Positions 1 through 29,784 of a stretch of DNA of 64,000 nt are shown here, in pieces. The translations under genes and the position numbers were made by a program. Within the stretch, counting starts at the first letter, position 1. The number at the start of each line of letters is the position of its first letter. The notes beneath the pieces were generated by a model. The model saw only the letters and a list, made by a program, of their open reading frames with translations, searched no databases and was not told the origin of the DNA. The DNA is from Mugil cephalus (Eukaryota; Chordata; Actinopteri; Mugiliformes; Mugilidae): the NCBI RefSeq assembly GCF_022458985.1, contig NC_061786.1:20218974-20282973 (forward strand). The letters are read 5' to 3'.

Positions 1-539
1 ATTTACAAAAAAACTGTGTCACTGGGAGAAAATATGGACAATAAAATAATTATTACGTTAATTTGAAAATTTTAGTTGGGAAGGCATCAGCCAGGCTAAA
101 CTGTTGTTTCCAGTGCTAAATGCTAAACTAAGCTAATATTTACTAACTATTTGCTGGCTGTAATCTTACACAGACTTTAATGACCCACATGGAAATTTAC
201 CTGGTCACAGAAGCTCATCTGCTCATAAAAGAAACACTCTTATTAAAAATAATAATAATAATAATAACACTGGCAAAAGGATAAAGATAAATAAGATAGC
301 TAAAACAGAAAATAGTGTAAGCAACAAATGTACAGAATTATCTTATGAACAAATATACAAAATCAGTCAGGAGTGGGCGAAACAGTGTCCAGGGCGAACC
401 AAACACATAACAATGAAAAAAAAACAATATGACAATAAATACACGATAATAGTTTTATTAAATACCGAAGCATTTTTTTATGACGATTGACTTTTGTGAA
501 ATCCTTTCACCAACGGCTGCGTTTAAAATTTCCGACGCT
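1..539. other. AT-rich upstream intergenic sequence
   Basis: No gene is visible. The stretch is AT-rich, with an (AAT)n run near 246-268 and degenerate 'gctaaactaagctaa' text near 93-135. That text resembles the GCTAAGC-type repeats at 41.4-42.5 kb and near 24.1-24.5 kb. Confidence 0.6.
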
Positions 540-615
540 ACTGAACGCCTCCTCTGCTACAAGGAAGTGAATGAAAGAGTTTCCGCATCAGCCTCGTCCT
601 AACAACCATCCTACC
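540..615 (+). promoter_or_regulatory. probable nenf core promoter and 5'UTR
   Basis: This is a GC-richer stretch immediately upstream of the nenf start. It contains an ETS-like AGGAAGTGA at about 563-571. An in-frame upstream ATG at 571 lies 45 bases before the preferred start and would add 15 residues before the signal peptide. No TATA box is evident. The transcription start is unknown. Confidence 0.35.
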
Positions 616-2891
<2,276 letters not shown>

Positions 2892-4557
2892 ACTTGTGTA
2901 TTTTCTTCTGAATCAAGGTTTTCTGTGAATGTAGCGATTTTTAGACAAATCTCCTGTTTTAAATCATGATCAAAGAGTTTGCAAGAGGAGAACAAAACCG
3001 TTTTTTACTTGAAATGAAGATTTACTGTTCATAGACGTAAAGAAACCACTTTATCTTTCAGGAAATATTAAGTAGATTTACCAGGAACAAAGCGAGTGTT
3101 TCAGCTCACTCACTTTTAAAATTTCTATGCATGTTAGATTATGTTGTAGTGGCGCAAAGAAATGTGAAAAGATTCATAGAAAAGCATCCGTCCTTTCTCA
3201 TTCTGGTCAATTATTGCCTCGGTCTGTGGAAAACTGTGACTCATACGTGACGAAAAACTGAAGAAAGAGCAAATAAATGCACACGAAAATGCTTTAAACT
3301 CATTATAAGTGAAGAAATACAGTGATTATCATCACATTTCCTTTCACTTCCTCCACAAAGAAACAGGGTTGTTTAGCTTTCCAACATGTGAACAAATATA
3401 AAAACAAGCAAATGAATCTGGTAACACTAATGTTGCAGCAATTGTTGGCAATCATTGCCACAAATCTGTCACTTAAATCAGACACCAACAGGCAAATAAA
3501 CACCTAAACCTTATAAGTGCTGAAAAAAAGGATAGTTGTCAGTTTTTTGTAAAAGTTTTCATAAGTAATTCATTGACTGCGGTCGATACATTCATGATTA
3601 CAGAACAAATAGGATTAATTTGACCATATATTTCACGTTAACAACGGCTAAACATTAGCTTATGTGAAGCTCAGGTTTATTATATGTGGTTTCAGAGGTG
3701 AAGTGAGGTTAAAACTGCCAGAAACGAGACTGGATTTTAGTTATAGCTGCGACAGCGATCGATTGATGAATGAAGTCAAACATTAACGAGAAGAAAATGC
3801 CTTGGAAAGACTTGGAGATGTGACAAATGTTCAGTTCTTCTTCCTGTAATGTGTCGGACAAGCAGTCGAAAAATACTTGTTTACTGATAAATCACATCTC
3901 ATAACATGATTTACTTGTCTTTGTACGTGTCCTGAGCCTTATTCTGTACAGCACCTTTATTGACTGTTGTCACATTAAAGGTACTTTATAAATAAAAGAT
4001 TCATTTGCGATTGTTTCAACTGTTTACATGTTGTAACAAATAGAATAATTATGAAAAAGAAAACTGTAAATCTGCTGCTCTGTAAATGTTTACAAGATCA
4101 GAATTGTTCCATTTGATTTCAACTTGATTTTTGTACTAAATAAACTCTCTGAGTCCTCTACTTCGAATCGGCCTGTTTTTTTTAGCTTCCAAAGAGACAA
4201 CACAAATAGCCCCTCCTGCCCTACATAGCCTCATGTGCTTCGATCAAAGGTCGCAGGCGTCCAGGTGCTGAGGCAGGTGATTGTCTTTGGGTGGAGCTGC
4301 CGCGTCTCTGCCAGCGCCGGGTGTCCACGGCCGAAAGGCGAATCTCTCCGCTCTGTGCGATAGCCACCAGGTCGAAACCTCCCACGTCACCGCCGAGCCG
4401 AGTTCAAAGGACACAAGCCCTGCCCTTGAGTGAGCCAGCGAGAGCCGAGCTGCTTTCTTTATCAGGTGGGGGTTCTGCTGGGAGTCGGCCACTGCAGCCT
4501 CAGTCAGCCTGGGAAACACTTTCTTCTGCTGGAGCTCGTCCGCCAACCAGAGCCAAG
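2892..4557 (+). other. nenf 3'UTR and ezr upstream region
   Basis: The nenf 3'UTR probably runs to one of three AATAAA signals (3272-3277, 3991-3996, 4139-4144). From about 4205 the base composition turns GC-rich, consistent with the 5'UTR or promoter of ezr. From 4291 to 4557 the frame leading into the ezrin start is open with no stop and has an ATG at 4291. Confidence 0.5.
4139..4144 (+). terminator. candidate distal poly(A) signal of nenf
   Basis: AATAAA in a T-rich context about 1.25 kb after the nenf stop and just before the GC-rich ezr upstream region. Alternatives are AATAAA at 3272-3277 and 3991-3996. The choice cannot be made from sequence alone. Confidence 0.35.
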
Positions 4558-14940
<10,383 letters not shown>

Positions 14941-17440
14941 AAACTCCAGAGACCTGAAGAGCTCTAATAAATACCTCACCCAGGCCCTGTTCAGAGTATG
15001 TTTAATTGAAACGTGACATAGCGACAAACCACGCGTTACCTTAAAGATCCAACAAAGATCCACGGAGCTGATCAACACCAGCGCCTCCGTGAGTTTTATT
15101 CAACTTACAGCCGTGTGGTTTTAACTTTTATTTTATTTTTATTTTATTTTAGTTATTTTTTTGGGGAGGGGAAAGGGGGGCAGTGAAACATTTCCAACGT
15201 GCTGCTGTTTAGTCTCATTTAACGTCCTGCTGGATGATGGTGTGTACGTCACTCTGGAGAGCAGATATACTGGAGGGAAATTATAAACGATCAAATGTTA
15301 GCGCAATCTGGCTTCGCAGTGTTGTTGTTGTTGTGGTGGTTTAATTTAAATTTATTTAATGAATGCTCCGTGGGGCAAACATCTACTGATTCCTTTTGTG
15401 TAATAGTCTTGTCTGTAAAATATCAGCAAACTGCAAACAGAAAATGACATTCTCTTAAAAGCCCACTGTCATGTCTCCATGTATAGTGAATGTGTAAAGA
15501 ATAAACCGTACATCTGCTTTCTATGTACCTGTAAACACTTCTTTTAATGTCCACATCCACTCACGAGGAAACAGATGCAAACTTTAGCCTGTTCTTTTCA
15601 TGCCTTCACTGTAATATGGCAGATTTGATTCTGAATTCTCTTATAAAGACCAAAACTGAAGCGTTTCAAGCTCTAAATATGCAGTTTCCCACAATGCACT
15701 TCTTATCATTAAACTCTTCCTGTCTTCTGAAGGCTGTTTCTTTTCACACTTCACATATAAAAATTAGATTAACATAAAGAGAAGTGAAGCTAATGCAGCT
15801 TTGAGTGCAAAACGGTGCAACACAAAACTTTTTTCCACAAAATACCAACATTTTTCAAGTCAAGTCGACACGATACAGGATTGAAGTGACCTTTCTCAAA
15901 GGCCTACAGTGCAGCAACTAAGCAAAAATGTGCAAACAAAATGTGCAAACGTTGAGAATATATCATTTTTATTTTATTCATCCTGCAATGGGGAAATTCT
16001 CATTGTTTGACAGCAGCATCACAGACAGTGCACATACAGGTGGACTAAAGAATAAAAATATAGGAATATAGAAGTTATAAAAAAGAAACAATATATTACA
16101 AACAAACAAGGCAATGTTCAAGTAATAAAATAAGGGAAATGAGTATAAATATATATATGTAGCCTATATATTCACACGTCTCCATTGGTGCAGAACAGCC
16201 GGTAGAAAAAATCTATGTGTATGTAGATGCATCTAGAAAGGATATTGCTCATTACACAGGTCTTATCTGTCTTAGATCACATCCTGTGTGTACACAGTGG
16301 ACTAAAATAAAACATAGCGCATGACAATATACAACATATATATATAGTGGCTGATGCAACCCGGAGATGAACAGTGCAAACAAAATGGTGCAGTGATACA
16401 TACAGTGTAATATAATATACATGTCAATGATGAAATGCAGTGAGGCATAAATATCCAGAGTGTAGCAGTGACCAGTTGCATCACATTAGCTAAACTCAAA
16501 CAGGTCCATAAAAAGGTAAATATTAAGGGATGCACACACAGGAAGAGATTAGCAGCCATGTGGCGACAAGAGATCAATGAATGTTAGTAAAATGCAGTGA
16601 ATTGAATTGTTCCATTGTTGGATTTGGTGGCCAACTATAAAGAACTTTCTTAGTTTTTAAGTGTGTAACTCTGACCCTTGAGCCAGGAAACCACAGCCAC
16701 AGAAAACACAGAGTTCATCTAAACTCCAGCTTCACATTTGAGTGATTAGAGGCGTCTCTGAAACAGACAAACCACAAACCAGCCAACAAGCCTCCAAAAA
16801 CCCCTTTATCCATTCATCTGGTTTAACTGTGTGAATCAGAAGCCGATCTCTTCATCCTCTGCTGTATTTATCAGTTGTCATCTTTACCTTAAATTTCCCG
16901 TTTAAAACTGCTCAGTTTATTTTCTACTGAGTAAAAAAGCATCCACCTGCTCTTCCCAAACACCCACCACTACCACCCGTCCTTCTGCTCTTCATAAATA
17001 AACTGTTGGAGTGGTTTATTTTGTCAGCCCTCGTGTTTATATGTGCACCTAAATGCTTATTATTTGCAGTATTAATAAAACAAGGCAATATAAAAAAAAA
17101 AAAGATATCTTGGGTGTAATATTTGCTATTTAAATAAATGTTGGCTGCACGTAAGGGACAATTAATGTGTCATTAAATCCACCTGAAGTCAAAGTGGCTG
17201 CTGTGTAATGGTTAGGACTCACAGAGCAGATGTGCACTGATAAAGGTCTAAACACTGTTAAGTCAGTGACCACGTGGCCTCAAAGTTAATGGGGCGAATT
17301 AATGAGGGGGATTTTTTTTACCCAATGATGGATCTTCTGTCCATCGGAAGGAGCTAAGTTTGCACTTAACCCGAAGAATCCCGCAGCCCTGCAGCCCTGC
17401 CTGAAAAGGATGTGCCTCCTTTAAATATTTACTCACGCAA
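14941..17440 (+). other. ezr 3'UTR and intergenic sequence with a LINE-tail-like fragment
   Basis: The ezr 3'UTR probably ends shortly after AATAAA at 15500-15505. From about 15962, 'ttattcatcctgcaatgggg' resembles, in inverse orientation, the 3' tail of fish non-LTR retrotransposons ('ccccaagggatgaataaa' type, compare 55660-55690). The rest up to 17440 is AT-rich with a short (TA)n near 16148 and no recognisable gene. Confidence 0.45.
15500..15505 (+). terminator. candidate poly(A) signal of ezr
   Basis: AATAAA about 560 bases after the ezr stop, followed by T- and GT-containing sequence. Confidence 0.5.
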
Positions 17441-22293
<4,853 letters not shown>

Positions 22294-24794
22294 CCTTTCA
22301 GCGCAACAGCTTTCAGTGCAGCGCAATACGTCCACGCTGCCAGGCGGACCACAGATACTTGGCAGTCCTCGCGGTGAAGACGTGACTACAAGTAAATGTT
22401 TGTGGTGCTAAAATCCCGGAAATCCAACACCAAGACTCGCAAAAAGGGAAAAGCACATCGAGTACTGTAAACAGCAATGTCTTACTCAAATAGTTATATG
22501 AGAAAGAGCAGCACGGGATGCTTTTCTTTTTTTTTTTGTTTGTTTGAGGTCTACCTGAAAGGCGCCCTGTATGCTTTTGAGGAGTCGTGTAGAGTAGATG
22601 AATCAATACACTGGATCAATACACACCTAAACCCGATGCAGTGTTCACGGTATGTAAACAGTTTGTAGGTGAGAAGCAGAACAGGTGCTGCGGGAGGAGT
22701 TTCAGGTTGAGTCTATTGAGCAAATAAAAGGATGGAGATAAAAAGATTAAAAAAAAGAAAAGAAAAATCGTCTGAAACCTCTCAGCTCGGCAGTAAACTG
22801 GGACATAAAAAGTTTTATGTCCTTGTTTATAATCTCAGAGGTGCTCATTCCACTCAGGGGTTATTTCTTGCTGTGGTTTGTTGGGTGTTCACTTGTGTTA
22901 GGCACATTTCACGTCATCAATGAGATTAAATCTATTAGCAAATCTTTAGCAACTAGACAGCTAAACGGGAAGAAGACCATCGTGGGAAGAAAGTGAGGTT
23001 AGAGGCGTTGTGTCTGGCCTCATATTAATTGCCTTACACTAAAGTCGCTTTCACACCAGAGCTGTTTGATCGGCTTTAGTCTGCTTGATTTGAGCAGGTG
23101 TAAAAAGTCAACCAAACTCTGGTGCGGAACAAACCTGAGTTCACTTGGAAACGTGGGGTAGTGAGGATTCTACGACTTTCCGAGTAGAAAATCCGACTTC
23201 GGAGGGTGTTCCAGACGAAAATTCCAACTTGGAACTTGGAAATTTCGACTTCTGAGTACAAATGGACCATAAACACAGGACCGAATGCAGGAAGTGACAC
23301 AATACGCAGTGCCAACACCTCGCGGTCTCACTCTTTTTCCTCCGGTGCTGTTTCTCTTTCATTCGTGTAACATTAATTGCAAGAGGAAACACAATCTCCA
23401 AAACATCTTCATATGCTGCGTTCTTTCCACCAGTCGTTTGTTTTGGGGTTTTTTCCAGGTTGCGAGGGAGGAAGGGAGGGAGTGGACCCCTTTCAACTCA
23501 TAAGGTTTGGTGCTCTTCATAAATTGAAAAGCCCCCTAATCGAACCGAGTCCTCTTGGTCATTTGTGAAAACGAGCTAGAAAACTAATCAGCTTCTGTAA
23601 AGCCGGTGATAACTTCATGTGACTCATGTGCTGCCTGTTATTGTGACTTCTGGCGTCCTCGGCCCAAATTGCAGATGCATCCGTCACAAACACCAAAAGC
23701 ACGATGAGCCGCAGCACTGGCTTCATTACATTCACTGTCTTGATAGCTGGATCTAGAAGTTAGTCTAATTTGACAAAGTTCTCCAGGAACATGACGAGAT
23801 GTACACACCAACCTTTCAGTGACTTAAGTTACATCTGGGAACATAGTGGTCGTGACTTCTCATGTCGTAAACACAAGCGGAAACCTGTAGAAACATCTAG
23901 TCTGACTTTGTCAAGAGAACCAAAAAAATAACATGTAAGTTTAACATTTTTAGGTCCCACTTATATTTGTTTTTCACTTGTGAAACTATAGATAAAAACC
24001 TTGGAAGTTAAAACATAATCTCCCTTCAGGCACCTCCAAATCTCACTAATTAATATTTTATGCCCCACTGGATTTTTGCACAAATTAAACAGTATTAATG
24101 AGTTTATTAGTGAGCTTTCGGGCTAAGATGCTAAGCTAGTCAACTGCTATCTGTTGCTTTGTAACTTGAGTTCACTCCTGACAGTGTGTTATTTGTTTGG
24201 TAGTTTTACAGGGTGTTTTTTCTTTTTTTTTTTCTGTAACAATCTCTTGACAAACAATAGTTTTACCGTCATGGGCCTGCTAGACGTCTTTTTACCTCCA
24301 CCGAAATCCAATATTACCAACTTTTACACTTTTTTTTTGTGCAGATTTAAATCATTTGTGAATAGTGCCCCAAAAAGGGGCACAAAGACGCAGATTTTCT
24401 TTCACTTAGTTCTCTGCTTCTTATCATGCTAGGCTAAGCTAATCAGCTGCTAGCCTCAGGTTCACATTTTGCAAGCAAACATGAGAACAAAAAAAAAAAA
24501 GTTCGGGTTTATATTCAAGGTTAAATATTCTAGTTTGTTCAGGGATTTATGAATCGCTAGAGTCGCAGATGGAGCAACCTTTTGTTGTTCCAGGAACAGC
24601 GTCTCTTTCTTCCTATAAAACCACAATTTTAAGTCTCTTGGTTGTGTGTGGAAGGTAAAATGTGTCGATTAGCGAACCTACGAACGTCTACCTATGTGGA
24701 ACAACAACTCGAAAAGTTGTTAATGTCTTATACGCAGAAACAGAGAGGACATAAGACACCTGAAGAAGCTGCTTGGATGAGACGCAAAATGTCT
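22294..24794 (+). other. kcnk3 3'UTR and intergenic repeats
   Basis: A candidate kcnk3 poly(A) signal, AATAAA, is at 22723-22728. Around 23045-23240 is repeat-like sequence: 'ctttcacaccagagc', 'actctggtgcgg' and self-similar 'ttccaacttggaac' text. GCTAAGC-like text occurs near 24123-24140 and 24430-24450. No coding exon was recognised. Confidence 0.5.
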
Positions 24795-25237
24795 TAACCT
24801 ACTGAGACCTTGCGTCCTCATATGGGGACATTAGGTTTTAGGTTTGTCGTAGCTTCTTCTGCTTCATTTAGACCCATTGTCCTCATAAGTGTACCTCTTT
24901 ATCTGCCATCTAGTGGTAGCAAAGGGTCAAAACACTAGTTGGTGTAAAATAAAAAAAATGCATGATAGCGGCCATTTCAGCGCAATCTTTATTTTATTTT
25001 TATGGTTGAAACGTGTCTATTTGTGCTTATTTACTTCTCTAGTTTGATACGACACACAAATTTAATTAATTCTACCTGTAGTAACAAGCTACAGCGTCGC
25101 TAATTAGCAAGTACCCGTTTGAGGACATTGGGATTAAACGTCCTGCTCAAAGATGATGGTCAGGTTTTATAATTCTTTGGTTCTTGGAGAAATTAACAAC
25201 ACATAACAAATAAGAGTTTGTGTCTCAGGAGGTTAAG
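24795..25237. mobile_element. interspersed repeat family D, copy 2, with both ends
   Basis: Starts TTAACCTACTGAGACCTTGC and ends with the inverse GTCTCAGGAGGTTAA, so TIRs of about 15 bases are bounded by TTAA. The interior matches copies 1 and 3, including 'tctgccatctagtggtagca' and 'aagtacccgtttgaggacat'. About 440 bp and non-coding. The TTAA boundary suggests a piggyBac-type MITE, but this is inference. Confidence 0.7.
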
Positions 25238-26721
25238 GAAACTCATTTCAGCTTTTTTGAATAAAACACCCAAACATGTGGTGACGTTTCAAGTTGAACA
25301 CACCACAAAGTGTACTGGATTAATTTTGTGCATCTGTAAAAGAAAGTATCTCTTTTATCTCTTTATACCAGCATGTGGCAGTAGTCTGTAGCCACCATTT
25401 AAAAGGGGAAACAGGAAGCGCTATTATTAGCTTAGGAGGCTAGGAAGCTAGACCTCTTCTGAACCACGCAGATAACTTGGTGTATTTTTTTCTAGATGGT
25501 CATGTCGTTGTGGAAATATTTAGTTAAATTACAGATATGTCCAGAGAGGCACGATAGATCTTATGTAGAGGCATTAATAAAGCTTTAAAAGCATATAAAC
25601 ACACTCAATTTTAAGAAAAGTTCCAACTAAGGAGCACATGAATGCACCATTGACACAAAGATATGAGAGTGAAAGCAAATACATTCATCCAGTCTCCTTA
25701 ACGTCCTCTCCCAAATATTTGGTCCTCATTTCTCCCCGCTCTGCTCTTTTTTTTTCCACCCTCTGAGAATTCACACAACTCACTGATTAATCAAACAAAA
25801 AGAAAACAAAAAAAACCCCAACACAACAGCTCCTCAGAGATGAAGCGCACAGAGCCGTCCAAGTCACATATGGATCAAACAGTAGATGCAAGCTATTTTA
25901 GTAGGCAGTGGCAGATGGGAGGAGGGTTACCATGTTGGTACAAAGGATAATAAGCTGGTTGTCAATCACAGACAATTACGCCACAAAGGACGGACTCTGT
26001 GTGATTGACGGAGAAGGGAAAATCCACCCCCAGCTCGTGTCTGGGCCCATTTTAGTGGTTTATATTTGTGTGGGCGGCACAGTGCGACGTCACGTTCGGT
26101 TTATTTCCAGCAGCTCATTTTACCGACCTATGGACCAACCTCAGACGACCAGAAAACAACACTGAGGCTCATGATTATTTATTATAATTCATTCATCTGC
26201 TAAATATTACCCCCGATTAAGTCTTTAAAGTGCAACTTACTGCGTATAATATATCCAGGTGGCATATTCAGATGGCTGGCGAATAAACGTTTACTGAATG
26301 TGCGACAAACGACAAAGATCAATTACTTTATCATTATTTTAGATTAATTTCTAATTAATCTATGCACAACTTTCACATTTTCTCATTTTTACCAACCTAC
26401 AGCCAACAGCTCTGGATTGTAGAAAGGCATTCTGGGAAGTGTAGGAAATCCTGATGCATCAATACATAAATGAGTCACGTGGGCACTAGAAAATGTACTG
26501 CAAGGTTTTTATTTCACTTCTGAAACAGATGAAACACTACGTATTGTTTGTGGATGTATTTTTCTTTTAATATGTTTCTTTTTTTTGTAATTTATTTTTG
26601 CCTCTTGTGAATAAAAACTGCTTAAAAATTGCTTAGCACATACTATTTTGCTTGGATCGGGCGTCCAAAATACGTCATCGATGCTGTGAAGGACATAACC
26701 AGATGAATACTATCATAATAC

Positions 26722-26724
<3 letters not shown>

Positions 26725-26752
<28 letters not shown>
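26725..26752 (+). repeat. poly(A) tract
   Basis: 28 consecutive A bases, perhaps a retroposon tail. No recognisable body lies upstream. Confidence 0.95.
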
Positions 26753-28835
26753 GATTCTTCCCAAACCCAGAGAATAAAAACCTACGAATATTTTATGCAA
26801 GTACTGTAAATGGATTACACCAAGTTGCACTAGAATAAAACCAGTTTGCGATTTATTGACTTTTTTATTTATTGTCGGAAAATAAACATTTTTAAAGAAG
26901 ACGTGGTAAATAAGCACTTCAACTCTCAAAAGACAACTTGAAAATTATCGAACTTGCCAAGGGTCGTGTGTACAGTCGAGTCACATGTCATGAATACTAA
27001 CAACATTGTACAGTTTTATCCAGTTGTAGTGAAGATCACCCTTAGAAAACATTGAAAAACCATGTATATTTTACTCAATAAATGTATTTTTTTCCACTAT
27101 TGTCTCTCTTGCCGTGTGATGTGACCGTCGTGTGAGAAAATCCCACTGAACGTATAGAAACGACCGTTTGGACCAGATGGTTTCCCTCTGGGTATTTTGA
27201 CTCGATTCCAGTTCCGGACAACCTACAGCAGGTCAGTCACGAGCCTAAATAACGGCAGTGTATCATTATGTCATGGTTTGTTGCAGCATATAAATATATA
27301 TATTTATTATTATTATTTGAGAGGAGCTCATTATCATGTGAGTTTTTGATGGAAGGGTGGACGAAATAACAGAAACATCTCAATTTAAAGCAGCAGATAC
27401 TGTTGATTTTTGAGTTTTTAGCTACAGCACAAACTCGTAATATCCATTTAATTTGCTTTGTCGTCATTTCCTAGTGCAAAAAATACATCACACAAGATAA
27501 ATAACAGGTTCTAATGCTACAGTCTGATAAAAAAGAGGCCTTTTTAATCCTCCAGGAGAAAACGCCACTGGTGAAAAACACAGTGCAGCAAGTTTCAAAT
27601 CAAAGTCGATAATTAGGAAATGAAGAATGATATAAATGAACTTTGTTAGTTAGTAACTTCACATATTCAAAACAGATATAATCAGGGTCAGTTCTCACTT
27701 TTTAAAACTATTTCTCATATGTCTTACAAGTTGTTTCTGTCAATAATCTCTGATTACAAAAAAAAGCCAGATAGAACCTCATCTTCTCAGCCAATACAAT
27801 AGATTATATGCAAAAGAAAAGATTTCTACACATTTTGGCCTGTGACCCCTCAAAATGCAGTAAAAAATCTGACTCGTGAACATCGCTTCAGGTTTTATTC
27901 CACATGTGCAGTGACATCATGGGCCTGAAAAGCTAAATTGAAGATTATTGTATAAAATTATTATTAAAAATAAGAAATACAAAACTGACAGGTTATGTAA
28001 AAGACGTAAGACTAAATTAAAGCCAGTATGAGTTTTTTCTCATCATCACAAATTTGTCGTGTTGCATCTCAAGTTTGGGAAGCACGACTTTACATTAAAC
28101 CTATTTTGAAGCAAACACCATAAATAATATCAAATACACAAAATTACAAATCAAACTGCACCAAGACCAGAATTACTACATCAAAGTGTCACTTGGGACT
28201 GCAGCTCGTTATCAAAATTTGCCTGCCACTGCAACATCAGACCAGCTTGTAAGAGCCTGGCTCGGTGCCGGTGAATCTGCCTCCAGCCATTAGACATGAG
28301 CCACAGAAAAGCAACAGAAGGAGTATCCATTTGACAAATCCCTGTATTGCCCCCCTGTGGCGAGAGCATCTGCTGTTTTCTGCTTTGGCCGCAGACCTGA
28401 GTATCTATGTCAAAGACAAAAATAGTTCCACTGAGAAGGTCAGCTATGACATTACGTCACCTGGTTTCTTGTCTGTTTCTGGAAGAATTCGGGGAAGATT
28501 AAAACTGAAGGTGTCTCTCGGATACTAATGCCAGGTGGGACTGGGAATGAATCGTGATGGTGGAGCTGTGCCACAGTCACCTGACTGCAAACCCACTAAA
28601 CATTTATGGAGCACTTGAAGAAAGACAAACATTCCTGATATGACAGGAAGCAACTTGGAACATTATCGGATGACGCTGGGATGGATATCTCTTATTTTTA
28701 AAAACGACACCACAAATTCAGATGGGCAGACATTTCTATTAGTTTAAATGTGCATGCATCTCGTAAAAACTGAGAAAATGACTGAGATCATTTCTGCACC
28801 AGAACCCTCTTCATAGCAATAAGTATTTTATTGGC

Positions 28836-28926
28836 GACCTACACTGCAGCCTCCTCCACTTTAGAGGAGCTGTGAGGGAGTCCAGGCAAGTAGAGCTCCC
28901 CCTGGTGACTGACTGCAGTGTAGGTC
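28836..28926. repeat. short hairpin repeat with perfect 14-base arms
   Basis: GACCTACACTGCAG at 28836-28849 is perfectly inverted at 28913-28926. The right side, 'ccccctggtgactgactgca', recurs near 35112 in mtarc1 intron 6, so this belongs to a dispersed repeat family. Confidence 0.6.
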
Positions 28927-29290
28927 ACAAGCCCCACCCCTTCCGTGTTAGTGGGCGGGACTAGTGCCAAACTAAAATACACGGCAAATATTTATTTTTC
29001 AAGGATGTAATTTCAGATTAACTGTTAATATAATGTTGATCAATGTTCAAATGTATTTTTTTTTTGCTAAGTTTCATTTTATTTATTTATTATTATTTAT
29101 TATATTTATTTGATGTTATAGAAACAGGATGTGACATAATGGCGACACCAGTTGTCATGTCAACCTAGTGCTTTTTATAAATATATATTTATTATTATTA
29201 TTATCATTCTGCATTCCGTATTAAGCTGTCCCGTATCACTTTACTAAATAATGTTGGATTCATGTTAACGTGTATTTATAATATAAACAA

Positions 29291-29291
29291 A

Positions 29292-29361
<70 letters not shown>
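29291..29361. repeat. (TA)n microsatellite
   Basis: About 70 bases of nearly uninterrupted TA dinucleotide. Confidence 0.97.
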
Positions 29362-29367
<6 letters not shown>

Positions 29368-29584
29368 ATGTCTCATCAACCAAAGATTTAGATTCTTTTT
29401 TAATAGTTCAAGTAGGGGACAAACAAATATAAGAAGCACTTTCTTCTTGCTGTTCCTTTCCAATCATGGAGGTGTTGATTTGTAAATGTTGTGTACAAAT
29501 TATGTTGTCCACTTTCATGGAAGGAACACATAGATAAATAAATAATATGATGAAATCACGGAATGTTCATTATTACGCCGAGTC

Positions 29585-29784
29585 TTTGACCAATCCCCTG
29601 AGACCTGCGTGTTAAAATATCCGACTTTACAACATAAGTAAACATTTGTTTGACGTTCATGAAACTCCTTCTTGATGTGTACCGAGCGTCAGTGAACGCC
29701 ACACGCTGAGGCCGCTGCCTCTTTAATATATATAAAAAAAAAAAAAAAGTTCAATGTCCAAGTGAAAGTCTATGTCAGTCTAAG
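29585..29784 (+). promoter_or_regulatory. mtarc1 immediate upstream region
   Basis: Just before the start codon is a GC-richer patch (29695-29720) with a TTTAATATATATAAAA stretch after it that could serve as an AT-rich core element. Nothing more definite is visible. Confidence 0.25.

Larger units (their letters stand above)
25238..29584. other. gene-poor intergenic sequence between kcnk3 and mtarc1
   Basis: No convincing exon. Contents: a compact inverted repeat with TGTCAATCA/TGATTGACG arms at 25960-26010, a 28-base poly(A) at 26725-26752, a hairpin-bearing repeat near 28836-28926, and a long (TA)n at 29291-29360. The rest is AT-rich unique-looking sequence. Confidence 0.5.

Noticed and set aside
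23750-23925. Possible inverted repeat around 'tgacaaagt' motifs
   Set aside because: Only about ten bases match and the flanks do not align, so it is not supported as an element.
29260-29463. ORF with (IY)n repeats
   Set aside because: Artefact of the (TA)n microsatellite.
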